Counted from the stretch's first letter, positions 1 to 8,950 are shown. The stretch: DNA of 64,000 nucleotides from JABSQH01 sp965230015 (GCA_965230015.1 CBDDKF010000002.1:682001-746000); one strand, 5' to 3'. The notes: generated by a model from the letters alone, not told the origin. Numbers and translations: made by a program.

Positions 1-418
1 GCTCCGGCGACTCGGCGACCAGGCGCAACCCGACCAGGCCGCCCCAGTCCTGGCCGAAGTAGGTGACGTCGGTCAGGTCCAGTCGGTCGAACAGTAGCGA
101 CCGCATCCAGGCGACGTGACGGGCGTAGGTGTAGTCCGCTTGTTCGGTCGGCTTGTCGCTTCGACCGAACCCGACGAGGTCGGGGGCGATCACCCGGTGG
201 CCAGCATCGGCCAGGATCGGAATCATGTGCCGGTAGAGGTAGCTCCACGATGGTTCGCCATGCATGAGCAGCACCGGCGCTGCCGTGGCGGGACCCTCGT
301 CGATGTAGTGCACGCGCAGCGTGCCGCCGTCCTCGTCGGGGATGTCGTGGTAGTGCGGCGCAAATGGGTAGTCCGGCAGGCTGGCGAATCGATCGTCGGG
401 GGTACGAATGGTCTGCAT
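1..418 (-). CDS. Haloalkane dehalogenase-family alpha/beta hydrolase (3' end beyond window)
   Basis: Only the first 139 codons are in the window; the C-terminus lies to the left of base 1. Reading from ATG at 418, the protein shows the oxyanion-hole segment HGEPSWSYLYR and, close to the window edge, GQDWGG, whose Asp is the nucleophile of the DhlA/DhmA-type haloalkane dehalogenases (hydrolysis of carbon-halogen bonds to alcohol and halide). Related alpha/beta hydrolases carry Ser at this position, so the Asp supports the dehalogenase branch. No signal peptide is seen, so it is probably cytoplasmic. It is divergent from the DUF2252 gene, with 66 bases between the starts. The catalytic acid and His cannot be checked here. 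Substrate unknown. Confidence 0.85.
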   Translation of the reverse strand, partial: MQTIRTPDDRFASLPDYPFAPHYHDIPDEDGGTLRVHYIDEGPATAAPVLLMHGEPSWSYLYRHMIPILADAGHRVIAPDLVGFGRSDKPTEQADYTYARHVAWMRSLLFDRLDLTDVTYFGQDWGGLVGLRLVAESPE

Positions 419-484
419 GTCGCGTGCTCCTCTGAGAAGTGCCAGTCAGCTTGCCATGTTGCCTCGACCGTAGGCTCACGCAAC

Positions 485-1930
485 ATGACCGTGTCCGTCC
501 ACGACGATCGCGACGAACGCGCCGCTCGACGGCTCCGGTCGGTGCAGCACCGCAGCGCCCGCCGGGCACGCGCCGACGCCGGCCGGCAACGCCGCCATGA
601 CACCCCGATCGCGGCCCACGCAGAGGTCGTCGACTCGAGTCGCCCCGACCCGTTGGCGATTCTGACTACGCAGGACGCCACCCGACTCCCAGAACTCGTG
701 CCCATCCGCCATGGCCGGATGAGCCCGACACCGTTCACGATGTTCCGCGGTGCGGCGGCGGTGATGGCCAGCGACCTCAGCCGGGGACCCACCACCGACC
801 TCTGGGTGCAGTTGTGCGGCGACGCGCACCTGTCGAACTTCGGCATGTTCTACGGACCTGATCGGCGGATCGTGGTCGACGTGAACGACTTCGACGAGAC
901 GATTCCCGGTCCGTTTGAGTGGGACGTCAAACGGCTGGTGGCCAGCGTGGTCATTGCGGCCCGCGAGAACGGGTTCGACCCTGACACCACTCGTCGAGCA
1001 GCACGCTCTGCGGCCACGGGCTACTGCGCCGGCGTCGGCACGACGTCGCAGCTCGACCCGCTGACGACGGTGTACGAGCGGCTGGAAGTGCAACGCGTGA
1101 TCGACCAACTGCAGGGCAAGCGTCGCAAGCGGGCGACCAAAGCGGCACGCAAGTCACGCGCCAAGACGAGCATGCGGGCGCTCGGCAAGCTGACCGACAT
1201 CGTCGACGGGCGTCGGCGGATCGTGGCCGACCCACCACGGGTGATTCCCCTGGACCTCGGCCGTCACCCCGAGACGCTGGCGCAAGTACTCGACTTCTTC
1301 GAGCGCTACCTCGAGAGCGTCCCGGCCCATCGTCGGGCTCTGCTCGACCGGTACTCGATCGTCGATGTCGCCCACAAGATCGTCGGTGTCGGCAGCGTCG
1401 GGACTCGGTGTGTGATCGTGCTGTTGGAGAGCGGCGACGGTGAACCACTGTTCATGCAATTCAAAGAGGCCGGTCGGTCGGTGCTCGAGCCGTATGTCGA
1501 GACGAGCATCTACGCCAACCAGGGCGAGCGCGTCGTACAAGGACAACGGCTGATGCAGACGATGGGCGACATCCTCCTCGGCTGGGCGCGTTTCGAACGC
1601 AATGCCGGCACCGACCGCGACTTCTACTTCCGCCAACTGTGGGACGGCAAGGGGTCGTTCGACATCGACCGCATGGGCCGCAAGGCGTTCGTTCGCTACG
1701 CGGAGGCATGCGGACGTGTGCTGGCGCTGGCCCACTCGCGATCCGGCGATGCAGCGATGATCGCCGGGTATGTGCTCGACGACCCCCACGACGAGTCGGG
1801 TGAATCCGGTACCGAATTCGTCGATGCGCTCGACCGGTTCGGCCATCGCTACGCCGATGTGGCCGAAGCCGACCACACCCTGTATCTCGGTGCGATCCGT
1901 TCCGGGCTCATCGACACTGCGGAGGGCTGA
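485..1930 (+). CDS. DUF2252 family protein
   Basis: 481 residues from ATG 485; an upstream in-frame extension exists but runs antisense through the neighbouring dehalogenase and has an implausible Arg-rich composition. Visible motifs are GDAHLSNFG (about residues 112-120) and VNDFDE (about 132-137), which recall the catalytic loop and metal-binding Asp of aminoglycoside/choline phosphotransferase-type kinases, plus a later FMQFKEA segment. The family is uncharacterised; a kinase-like fold and phosphotransfer are inference from these motifs. The N-terminal 45 residues are rich in Arg/Ala and probably disordered. Its stop is 2 bases before the next ATG, so it is likely co-transcribed with the TrkA-C gene. 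Confidence 0.85.
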   Translation: MTVSVHDDRDERAARRLRSVQHRSARRARADAGRQRRHDTPIAAHAEVVDSSRPDPLAILTTQDATRLPELVPIRHGRMSPTPFTMFRGAAAVMASDLSRGPTTDLWVQLCGDAHLSNFGMFYGPDRRIVVDVNDFDETIPGPFEWDVKRLVASVVIAARENGFDPDTTRRAARSAATGYCAGVGTTSQLDPLTTVYERLEVQRVIDQLQGKRRKRATKAARKSRAKTSMRALGKLTDIVDGRRRIVADPPRVIPLDLGRHPETLAQVLDFFERYLESVPAHRRALLDRYSIVDVAHKIVGVGSVGTRCVIVLLESGDGEPLFMQFKEAGRSVLEPYVETSIYANQGERVVQGQRLMQTMGDILLGWARFERNAGTDRDFYFRQLWDGKGSFDIDRMGRKAFVRYAEACGRVLALAHSRSGDAAMIAGYVLDDPHDESGESGTEFVDALDRFGHRYADVAEADHTLYLGAIRSGLIDTAEG

Positions 1931-1932
1931 CG

Positions 1933-2616
1933 ATGTATGCAGTCGCGACGTTCTTGGTGGTCGCGGTAATCACGCTCACGTTCACCCGCCTGGCCACCGG
2001 GGCGCTCCTGGCGACGGGCACGCCGCCGCAGATCGCTGCGTTCCAGGCGCGTTCGGCGTTCAGCGGTGCCGGGTTCACCACGACCGAGGCCGAGAACGTG
2101 GTCAACCACCCGGTTCGCAGGCGAATCATCGCCACGACGATGTTCGTCGGCAGTTTGGGAACCCCGACCCTGGTGGTGTCGGTGATGGTCGGCTTCATCG
2201 CCCCCGGTCCCGGCTCGACCACCGAGCGGTCGCTCGTGGTGATCTCCGGCCTGTTGTTCGTGCTGTTGGTGGCATCCAACCGACCGATGACGCGCATCCT
2301 CACCGACGTGGGGCGGCGCTACGCCAACCGGCGACTTCTGCCGGCGCTGTCGAACGACGTCGAGGAAGAGTTCACCCTGGGCGACGACCACATCGTTGCA
2401 TCACTGGCGCTCGACGCGCATCCGATCAACACGTACCGCAGCCTCACTGCCCTCTCCGACGGTCTGGCCGACGTGCGCGTGCTCGGGTTGCGCCGCAACG
2501 GCGACTATCTCGATGCAGCAGGAAGCGACGTCGAACTCGACCGAGGAGACGAGTTGATCGTGTACGGCCAACGCGACGTGATCACCGCGCTCGGCTCGAC
2601 GACCGACGCAACGTGA
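1933..2616 (+). CDS. Membrane protein with C-terminal TrkA-C (RCK_C) domain
   Basis: 227 residues. The N-terminal half has about three hydrophobic helices (residues 3-25, 56-75, 88-108) separated by SAFSGAGFTTTEAE, which resembles the pore-region signature of Trk/Ktr potassium transporters. The C-terminal portion (about 145-222) has the TrkA-C pattern, ending in LDRGDELIVYGQRD, a fold that binds small ligands and regulates ion flux. It is too short to be a complete Trk channel. A role in potassium or ion homeostasis is inferred, helped by the cation/proton antiporter encoded three genes downstream. The start is fixed by the 2-base gap to DUF2252. The stop codon lies inside a degenerate 5-bp tandem repeat. 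Confidence 0.75.
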   Translation: MYAVATFLVVAVITLTFTRLATGALLATGTPPQIAAFQARSAFSGAGFTTTEAENVVNHPVRRRIIATTMFVGSLGTPTLVVSVMVGFIAPGPGSTTERSLVVISGLLFVLLVASNRPMTRILTDVGRRYANRRLLPALSNDVEEEFTLGDDHIVASLALDAHPINTYRSLTALSDGLADVRVLGLRRNGDYLDAAGSDVELDRGDELIVYGQRDVITALGSTTDAT

Positions 2617-2645
2617 CGTGGCGTGGCGTGACGCGGCCTGACGTG
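2611..2645 (+). repeat. Degenerate 5-bp tandem repeat (RCGTG-like, 7 units)
   Basis: Seven consecutive 5-base units following the pattern ACGTG, ACGTG, GCGTG, GCGTG, ACGCG, GCCTG, ACGTG. The tract begins at the stop codon of the TrkA-C gene and ends 14 bases before the PfkB start codon. Confidence 0.7.
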
Positions 2646-2659
2646 ATGACGGTTGTCGG

Positions 2660-3514
2660 ATGCTGATCTGTGTCGGCGACCTCATCGACGACGTGGTCGT
2701 CCGCCAGCGGTCTGCCGAGTTCAGCATCGGTGCCGACACCGACTCGTACGTGGCCCGACGGCGCGGCGGCAGCGCAGCCAACGTCGCCGTCACCGCGCAG
2801 CGCATCGGCATGCCGGCGCGGCTTCTGGCGACGGCCGGCGTCGACCGAATCGGCGACGGCCTCGTCGACGAGATGAGGCTGCATGGGGTCGATACGCGTT
2901 TCGTCCAACGTCGCGGTCGCAGCGCCACGGTGGTCGCCCTTGTCGACCGCACCGGGGAACGGTCGATGCTCACCGATCGCGGATCGGCCGTTGAGGTTCG
3001 ATCGCCACCGGCAAGCGCGCTGCGCGGCGCACGGGCGTTGCACATTCCGCTTTATTCGTTCGCCGCTCCCCCACTCGCCGACACGGCCATGGCGATCGTC
3101 CAGCACGTCGATCGCACCTCGGTGCTGGTGAGCGTCGACGCCTCGTCGGCAAGCCTGCTCGACGAGCTCGGTCGCTCGCGCGTCAGCGAGTTGCTGGCGG
3201 CGATCGATCCGCACGTGACGCTGGCCAACGACGACGAAGCGCGCCGGCTCGGCTCGACGCCCGGTGTGCTGGTTGCCAGAGCAGGGTCGAAGGCCGCCCA
3301 GATCGTCGCCGACGGCGACGTCACCGACGAGATTGCCGCAGTGGAGCTGACCGACGTCGACGACACGACGGGCGCAGGCGACGCGTTCGCCGCCGGCTTC
3401 ATCGCCGGTCTCCTCACCGATCGCCACGACATCGCCGGTGCGTGTCGACGCGGGCACCGCACCGCCGCGGCGCTGCTCGTCGGTCGCGGTGCACGGCGCC
3501 GCGACACGCAATGA
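2660..3514 (+). CDS. PfkB-family carbohydrate kinase
   Basis: 284 residues. The N-terminal PfkB signature region is GGSAANVAVTAQRIG (about residues 36-50), binding the sugar or nucleoside, and the C-terminal signature DTTGAGDAFAAGF (about 235-247) carries the anion hole and the catalytic Asp (GAGD). These features define the ribokinase/adenosine kinase superfamily (ATP-dependent phosphorylation of a sugar or nucleoside hydroxyl). The substrate cannot be read from sequence. The ATG at 2660 is preferred because the signature sits at the expected distance. It follows the TrkA-C gene after a 43-base gap filled by the pentanucleotide repeat and ends 7 bases before the antiporter gene. Confidence 0.85.
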   Translation: MLICVGDLIDDVVVRQRSAEFSIGADTDSYVARRRGGSAANVAVTAQRIGMPARLLATAGVDRIGDGLVDEMRLHGVDTRFVQRRGRSATVVALVDRTGERSMLTDRGSAVEVRSPPASALRGARALHIPLYSFAAPPLADTAMAIVQHVDRTSVLVSVDASSASLLDELGRSRVSELLAAIDPHVTLANDDEARRLGSTPGVLVARAGSKAAQIVADGDVTDEIAAVELTDVDDTTGAGDAFAAGFIAGLLTDRHDIAGACRRGHRTAAALLVGRGARRRDTQ

Positions 3515-3521
3515 TGAGTTG

Positions 3522-5462
3522 GTGAGCGAAGACGAGATCCTGATCGCGTTGGGGACGATCGTCGTCTTCGGCGTGGGCGCACAGTGGGTGGGGCGACGTA
3601 TCGGGATCCCCTCGATCCTCATCTTGCTCCCGGCAGGCCTCCTCGCTGGCGACGTCTTCGACCTCGTCAATCCCGAGGAACTGTTCGGCGACCTGCTGTT
3701 TCCCCTGGTCGCACTGTTGTTGGGTCTACTGCTGTTCCAGGCAGGCCTTCAGCTGCGCGTGCACGATCTGCCGTCACAAGCGCGACGATCGGTGGCTCGC
3801 CTGGTGTCGGTCGGTGCGCTGATCACCTTCGTCGGTGCGTCGCTCGCCGTGTGGCTGCTGTTCGACGTGTCGTTCGGGCTTGCGGTGATGACGGGGTCGA
3901 TCCTGGTCGTGTCGGGCCCGACGGTGGTCGGGCCGCTGCTCGCCGTGGTTCGGCCGGTCGCGCCAAATGGGTCGATCCTCAACTGGGAGAGCACGATTCT
4001 CGACCCGATCGGCGCAACGGTCGGCGTCGTGGTGCTCAACCTGTTGCTGGCCGAGAATCGGCCCGGTCTCCATCCGGTGTTCCAGCTCCTCGAACGGCTC
4101 GGGCTCGGGGTCGGCGTCGGTTTGGCCATGGGTGCACTGCTCGTGTTCCTGATGTCGCGGTTCTTGCTGACCGACGACATGGAGGCCTCGGTTGCCCTCC
4201 TGTTCGCCGTGCTCGCCTTCACCATTGCCGAAGTGCTGCTGAGCGAAGCCGGGTTCTTCGCCACCGTGACGCTGGGAGTGTTCGCTGCCAACCAAGGGCT
4301 CGTGGCCACGCAACGCATCGTCGGCGTCGGCGAGACGCTTGACGTGTTGATCATCGGCACGTTGTTCATCGTGCTCGGCGCACTCGTGCAGATCGACGAG
4401 CTCGTCGACTACGCCGTCCCGATCGCCGTGCTCGTCGCCCTGCTGGTGCTCGTGGTTCGTCCGTTGTCGGTGTTGATCGGCCTCGCGGGGTTACCACTGC
4501 CATGGCGCGATCGGGCGCTGATCGGTTGGGTCGACCCGCGCGGTGTCGTCGCTGCGGCGACCGCCGCCCAATTCTCTGGCCGGCTTGGCAACGACGGGTA
4601 CGACACCGAGTTCATGTTGCCGGTCGTGTTCGGCGTGATCCTGGGTACCGGCGTCGTGTACGGCATCACTACGCCGCTCGTTGCGCGCTGGCTGGGCGTC
4701 GCACGACCCAGTCCCACCGGTGTCGGTCTGCTCGGCAACGACCCGTGGTTGGAAGACTTCGCCACGGCGCTGGCCAAGGCTGGCGCGCGCGTGTTGTTGG
4801 TCACCACCAGACCCCCGCCGCCCGACGAACTGGTCGCCGGTGCGTCGACCGTCGATGTCGCCCGCGTGCACCCCACGACGCTGGGACCGTTCCACCCACG
4901 TTCGACCGACGCCGAGATCGAGACTGCGGTCGATCCTGAGTCGAACGGCAGCATCACCACACTGTCGCTGCACGCGGGGCTGCGCGAGGTGGAGGAGGCT
5001 GTGGAGGAGGCGGCCGTTGCCGACATGGTCGTGTCGTTTCGGCGTGGCGCGATGAACGCGCTCGTGATCTCGAGTTTCATCGAGATCCTCGGGCGCCGAC
5101 AGGTGCTCTTGCTGCCCGAGGGCGACTCCGACACGCCGCGCCGGCTGATCCCACCGCCGGGTGAGGGCTTCACCGAGATCATCCCGCAACCGCTACGGGT
5201 GACCAACCGGCCGTTCCGGGGCACGCTGACGCGCACGTCGATCGACGAACGGCTCCAGGCGGGATGGCGGATCGATCTCGCCAGCCCAACGCTGCCGGAT
5301 GAGGCCATCGTGCTCGCCGACGTCGACGATCGTGGACGGGTCGACCTGCAGCCACCACAACCCGGCGAGCCGCATCGGCGTGGACGGCGACACCGGGCGA
5401 ACCCTGACGACGAGCGCGTCGAGATCGTGGCGCTGCTGCCGCCGGCCACATCCACGAGCTGA
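3522..5462 (+). CDS. Cation:proton antiporter (CPA1/NhaP-like) with cytosolic C-terminal domain
   Basis: 646 residues from GTG 3522; an upstream in-frame ATG at 3438 would overlap the kinase gene by 77 bases and is rejected. Residues 1 to about 400 form 12-13 hydrophobic segments of the Na+/H+ exchanger fold. The segment ESTILDPIGA (about 157-166) matches the conserved Glu...Asp-Pro ion-binding region of CPA antiporters. After about residue 405 a soluble domain of some 240 residues follows, starting GVGLLGNDPW, which looks like a degenerate nucleotide-binding (TrkA-N-like) regulatory domain. Probable role: Na+ or K+/H+ exchange at the cytoplasmic membrane for pH and ion homeostasis, consistent with the TrkA-C gene nearby. 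Confidence 0.85.
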   Translation: MSEDEILIALGTIVVFGVGAQWVGRRIGIPSILILLPAGLLAGDVFDLVNPEELFGDLLFPLVALLLGLLLFQAGLQLRVHDLPSQARRSVARLVSVGALITFVGASLAVWLLFDVSFGLAVMTGSILVVSGPTVVGPLLAVVRPVAPNGSILNWESTILDPIGATVGVVVLNLLLAENRPGLHPVFQLLERLGLGVGVGLAMGALLVFLMSRFLLTDDMEASVALLFAVLAFTIAEVLLSEAGFFATVTLGVFAANQGLVATQRIVGVGETLDVLIIGTLFIVLGALVQIDELVDYAVPIAVLVALLVLVVRPLSVLIGLAGLPLPWRDRALIGWVDPRGVVAAATAAQFSGRLGNDGYDTEFMLPVVFGVILGTGVVYGITTPLVARWLGVARPSPTGVGLLGNDPWLEDFATALAKAGARVLLVTTRPPPPDELVAGASTVDVARVHPTTLGPFHPRSTDAEIETAVDPESNGSITTLSLHAGLREVEEAVEEAAVADMVVSFRRGAMNALVISSFIEILGRRQVLLLPEGDSDTPRRLIPPPGEGFTEIIPQPLRVTNRPFRGTLTRTSIDERLQAGWRIDLASPTLPDEAIVLADVDDRGRVDLQPPQPGEPHRRGRRHRANPDDERVEIVALLPPATSTS

Positions 5463-5512
5463 CCCGTACGTCATCGCCGGCCACCGGCGACGTGCGCACT
5501 ACGGTCGTCGAA

Positions 5513-7174
5513 ATGGCTCGCTGGCGGGCGTTGATCGTGTTGTCGGTCACCCAATTCCTGATGGTCCTCGACCAATCGGTGATGAACGTGTCGATCAGCC
5601 AGCTGGTGGAGGACTTCGACACGACGGTGTCGTCGGTGCAGGCCGTGATCACGCTCTACTCGCTCGTGATGGCCGCGCTGATGATCACCGGCGGCAAGAT
5701 CGGCGACATCATCGGCCGCCGCCGCGCCCTGGTCATCGGACTGATCATCTACGGATCAGGCTCAGCGCTCACTGCGGTCTCGTGGTCGGTCGGCTCGCTG
5801 GCGATCGGCTGGTCGATTCTCGAGGGAATCGGCGCAGCGCTCGTGCTCCCGGCGATGGCTGCATTGATCGCCGGCAACTACGAGGGCAAGGACCGCGTCA
5901 CCGCCTACGGCGTGCTCGGCGGCATGGCCGGTGCCGGCATCGCCGTCGGGCCGATCCTGGGCGGGTGGGCCACCACGAACCTGTCGTGGCGCGTCGTGTT
6001 CGTCGGCGAGGTCGTCGTGGCGCTGGCCATCATCCTCACCAGTCGCTGGATCGTCGACGTGGCATCGAAACGTCGCCCGAACCTCGACGTGGTGGGCGCC
6101 GTCCTCTCGGCTGCGGGCATGGCCATCGCAGTTCTCGGCGTACTGCAGTCGTCCACCTGGGGATGGTTGGACCCGCTCAACTCTCCCGTCGAGCCGTTCG
6201 GGTTCGCGCTCACCCCGTTCGTCATCGCCGCCGGCATCGCCGTGCTGTACGCGTTCAAGTTGTGGTCTGAGCACCGGGTGCGGGTGGGTCGCGACCCGCT
6301 CGTGAACTTCGAGCTGTTCACCATCACCCCGCTGCGCGCCGGCCTGTCGACGTTCGTCGTGCAAAACACGGTGTTGATGGGCATCTTCTTCGCCCTTCCG
6401 CTCTATCTGCAGATCGTCCTCGGGCTCAACGCACTCGACACCGGTGTGCGCATGCTGCCCACCTCGATCGTCATGTTCGCCGTGTCGTTCTGCGGCGCAT
6501 TGTTGCTCAAGTACCTCGGCCAGCGAACCATCATCCGCTTGGGGCTCGGCGTACTTCTCGTGGCCGGCGTCGTCCTGCTCGGCACGATCGAGCCGACGCT
6601 CGACGGCATCAGCTTCGGACTCGGCATGGCGCTGCTCGGTGCCGGGATGGGACTGATCGCCAGCCAGCTCGGCAACGTGGTGCTCAGCTCGGTCGATACC
6701 GACGCCCGCAGCGAGGCCGGAGGTTTGCAGTACACCTCCCAGCAGCTGGGTTCCTCACTGGGTGTCGCCCTCATCGGATCGATCGTGCTGACCGGCCTCG
6801 GTTCGGCATTCATCAATCAGATCGAGGACGACCCCGAGGTCCCACCGGAGGTCACCGCCGACGTCGAGGTGGCGCTGTCGTCCGGCGTCAACTTCGTTGC
6901 GTCCGAGGACGTCGCCGTCAACACCACCGAAGCCGGCCTGGCGCCGGACACCGTCGACGCGCTGGTCGACAACTACGAGGAGGCCCAGCTTCTCGCGTTG
7001 AAAGCCGGGCTGCTGGCGGTGATCGCCATCGCGGCGCTCGGATTCCTGGCCACGGGCGGTCTCCCGAACCGACGCGACGGCGACCCGGCGAGCGACCCGC
7101 CCGCAGGTGACAACTTCTCGGCGTCCCCGGTTGCGGAGCCCGCCACTCGCGGCGCCGAGAACCCGCAAGCCTGA
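5513..7174 (+). CDS. MFS transporter, DHA2 (EmrB/QacA) type
   Basis: About 553 residues from ATG 5513; a GTG seven codons upstream (5492) is an alternative start. TM1 carries FLMVLDQSVMNVSISQL, the DHA2 motif (LDxTIVNVALP-like), and the loop after TM2 has GGKIGDIIGRRRAL, the MFS motif A. The length and number of hydrophobic segments fit the 14-TM drug:H+ antiporter family, so proton-driven efflux of hydrophobic compounds is likely. The large loop before the last TM (VPPEVTADVEVALSSGVN) is typical of the family. The C-terminal tail (SPVAEPATRGAENPQA) is encoded by a copy of a repeated hairpin element, so the end of the protein appears to derive from that repeat. Confidence 0.87.
   Translation: MARWRALIVLSVTQFLMVLDQSVMNVSISQLVEDFDTTVSSVQAVITLYSLVMAALMITGGKIGDIIGRRRALVIGLIIYGSGSALTAVSWSVGSLAIGWSILEGIGAALVLPAMAALIAGNYEGKDRVTAYGVLGGMAGAGIAVGPILGGWATTNLSWRVVFVGEVVVALAIILTSRWIVDVASKRRPNLDVVGAVLSAAGMAIAVLGVLQSSTWGWLDPLNSPVEPFGFALTPFVIAAGIAVLYAFKLWSEHRVRVGRDPLVNFELFTITPLRAGLSTFVVQNTVLMGIFFALPLYLQIVLGLNALDTGVRMLPTSIVMFAVSFCGALLLKYLGQRTIIRLGLGVLLVAGVVLLGTIEPTLDGISFGLGMALLGAGMGLIASQLGNVVLSSVDTDARSEAGGLQYTSQQLGSSLGVALIGSIVLTGLGSAFINQIEDDPEVPPEVTADVEVALSSGVNFVASEDVAVNTTEAGLAPDTVDALVDNYEEAQLLALKAGLLAVIAIAALGFLATGGLPNRRDGDPASDPPAGDNFSASPVAEPATRGAENPQA
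7115..7161. repeat. Double-hairpin repeat element, copy 1 (inside MFS 3' end)
   Basis: A 47-base element with outer arms 7115-7125 and 7151-7161 (11 pairs including one G-U) and a small inner hairpin around 7133-7143. A 50-base alignment with copy 2 (7118-7167 against 7201-7250) shows 44 identities. It is translated as the last residues of the MFS protein. Confidence 0.7.
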
Positions 7175-7197
7175 GCGGCCCACCAGCCCGTCGGCCC

Positions 7198-7244
7198 TTC
7201 TCGGTGTCCTCCGTTGCGGAATCCGCCACTCGCGACGCCGAGAA
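7198..7244. repeat. Double-hairpin repeat element, copy 2 (between convergent genes)
   Basis: Outer arms 7198-7208 and 7234-7244 pair over 11 positions with one G-U; the inner hairpin is GCGGA/TCCGC at 7216-7226 with a 1-base centre. It lies between the convergent MFS and PH-domain genes and could act as a bidirectional terminator. Differences from copy 1 preserve pairing. Confidence 0.7.
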
Positions 7245-7263
7245 CCCGCAGTGGTCGCGGCCG

Positions 7264-7938
7264 CTACAGGTCGCGCAAGATCTCCTGGCGTTTGAGTTCG
7301 AACTCGTCGTCGTTGACCAAGCCGTCGGAGCGCAGCTGCTCGAGTTGCTCGAGGCGTTCTTGCGTGGTGGGCGGGGTGTCGGCCCCACCAGGTGGCGGCA
7401 GTCGGTCGCGGAGGGCTTCGGCGAGCGCATCGGCGTCGCGCGTCGAGTCGGATTCTTTGTCGACGTCGACCTGCTTGAAGATCACGTTGCGCACGTGTTC
7501 GGGGTTTGGAATGTTCTCGAAGATCGAGTCACCCGTCTCGCCCGCCGACTCGATCGTGACGATGCCGTTGTTCAGCATCCGGGCGATGATCGATTGGTCG
7601 AAGTTCACGTTGGTGATCCGGTTGATCGGAATCGACACGCCGGAACGGCGGATCACACCGCTCTGATAGGCCACCCGCTGGTCGGTGATGGCAAAGCGGG
7701 TCGTTTGCCACTGCACGAACTGGTACACGGTGTTGATCGCCCACACCACGAAGCCGAGCACGAGCAACCACCAAGTGAGGGTGCGAATCGCGCCGTCGCC
7801 GTCCTGCGCCGCCCACAGAACGAACAGCACCAGCACGCCGACGCCGGCCGCTACCTGCTTCCAGAAGTACCACCAGTGCGGGTGCGAGTGCAGGATCATC
7901 GTCTCGCCCGGAATGAGATCGAGCTGCGGTCCAACCAT
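7264..7938 (-). CDS. Membrane protein with bacterial PH domain and C-terminal SHOCT
   Basis: 224 residues. Two hydrophobic helices (about 28-47 and 55-75, the first after HPHWWYFWKQ) are followed by a YdbS/bPH2-like domain (about 76-150) with TTRFAITDQRVAYQSGVI and IPINRITNVNFDQS, the conserved core of that family. The last 35 residues (LEQLEQLRSDGLVNDDEFELKRQEIL) are a SHOCT motif, a short helical oligomerisation/tether module. The family is membrane-associated with unknown biochemical role. It is convergent with the MFS gene, with the hairpin repeat between them. Confidence 0.85.
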   Translation of the reverse strand: MVGPQLDLIPGETMILHSHPHWWYFWKQVAAGVGVLVLFVLWAAQDGDGAIRTLTWWLLVLGFVVWAINTVYQFVQWQTTRFAITDQRVAYQSGVIRRSGVSIPINRITNVNFDQSIIARMLNNGIVTIESAGETGDSIFENIPNPEHVRNVIFKQVDVDKESDSTRDADALAEALRDRLPPPGGADTPPTTQERLEQLEQLRSDGLVNDDEFELKRQEILRDL

Positions 7939-7957
7939 GGCCGCCGAGCGTAGTTGG

Positions 7958-8950
7958 TCAGTCGAGGTCGAGATCAGAAGCGCTGACGATCACTCCCGGC
8001 GGCGGAAGCTGCACCACGAGCGGCTCGTCGCTCGTCTCCATGTCGATCGACGAGATGATGCTCATGCCGTCGACCGTCATCTCGAACGACACCCTGCGTA
8101 CGGAACCTTCGTTGTCGATCCACACCGAGTAGTCGACCGTCCCAGCTGAACCACTGTCCAGCTCAACAAGGCGTTCAAGCTCGCCGACGCTGAGGCCTGC
8201 GTCGTCCAGCACGGCGAGTTGCGATTGCGCCGCCGCCACCAAGTCGATCGAGACGATGTGCCGATCGGCATCAAGCGGTTCACCATCGATCGTCGTGATC
8301 TGGTCTGGTCCTTCGAGGCGACTGTTGACAACGGACTCGAACGTGTCCAGCGATGCCCGCGGGTCGACGCCCTCCGTAAACAGGTCGTCATCGCCGTCCA
8401 TCCTGATGTCGCTCGCACTGAGCGCCACCCAATCGGCATCATCGGGGAGCGGCCACCCCGGCAAGTCAGCCGAGATGTACGCCGTCTGATTGGCATCGTC
8501 GATCAATAGGTGCGCACCTTCAACTGCCATCGATGTGTCGCGACCAGGGGCGCCGAAGGCGGCGGCGTTGTACGTCGATCTGACGTCGGCGACGCGGGCG
8601 GTGCGGTCGATCCGGCCCTCGACCGTGATCATTTCGACGCCGTCGACGTAGGTCGTACTGCGCATCTCTATCGTGCGCGCTGACCCTGCCTGCGACATTG
8701 CCGACGCCACCGACTCTTGAGACTCGGTCTCCGGAATCCTCTCGCCGCTCGGGCGCGCGGCCATCACGACTAGTGCGCAAACCAGTGCACCGAGCAACGC
8801 GCACACACCGATCGGTGCCCAGCGAACACGCAGGACGCGGACGTCCTCGATCGGCTCCAGCGAGACGGCAACGTCCGCCACGACTGCAACGACCGGCGGC
8901 GGCGGGATGCGCGCGGGCGTCGACGTCGGGGGAGGCCACGCACCGCTCAC
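7958..8950 (-). CDS. Hypothetical membrane-anchored protein, LppX/LprG-like architecture
   Basis: About 330 residues from GTG 8950 (GTG 8968 and 8971 are alternatives). A Pro-rich cytoplasmic N-terminus and a single TM helix (WAPIGVCALLGALVCALVVMA, about residues 45-65) precede an extracytoplasmic domain of about 260 residues. This domain has alternating beta-rich segments (MRSTTYVDGVEMITVEGRID; VDYSVWIDNEGSVRRVSFEM) that recall the cupped beta-sheet of LolA/LprG-like lipid-binding lipoproteins. That resemblance is an impression, not a family assignment. No lipobox Cys is seen. It is divergent from the monooxygenase gene and 19 bases downstream of the PH-domain gene start, so the two minus-strand genes may be co-transcribed. 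Confidence 0.6.
   Translation of the reverse strand: MSGAWPPPTSTPARIPPPPVVAVVADVAVSLEPIEDVRVLRVRWAPIGVCALLGALVCALVVMAARPSGERIPETESQESVASAMSQAGSARTIEMRSTTYVDGVEMITVEGRIDRTARVADVRSTYNAAAFGAPGRDTSMAVEGAHLLIDDANQTAYISADLPGWPLPDDADWVALSASDIRMDGDDDLFTEGVDPRASLDTFESVVNSRLEGPDQITTIDGEPLDADRHIVSIDLVAAAQSQLAVLDDAGLSVGELERLVELDSGSAGTVDYSVWIDNEGSVRRVSFEMTVDGMSIISSIDMETSDEPLVVQLPPPGVIVSASDLDLD

Noticed and set aside
116..484. N-terminal extension of the DUF2252 gene back to 116
   Set aside because: The extension is antisense to a well-conserved haloalkane dehalogenase and lacks family similarity; ATG 485 gives the usual protein.
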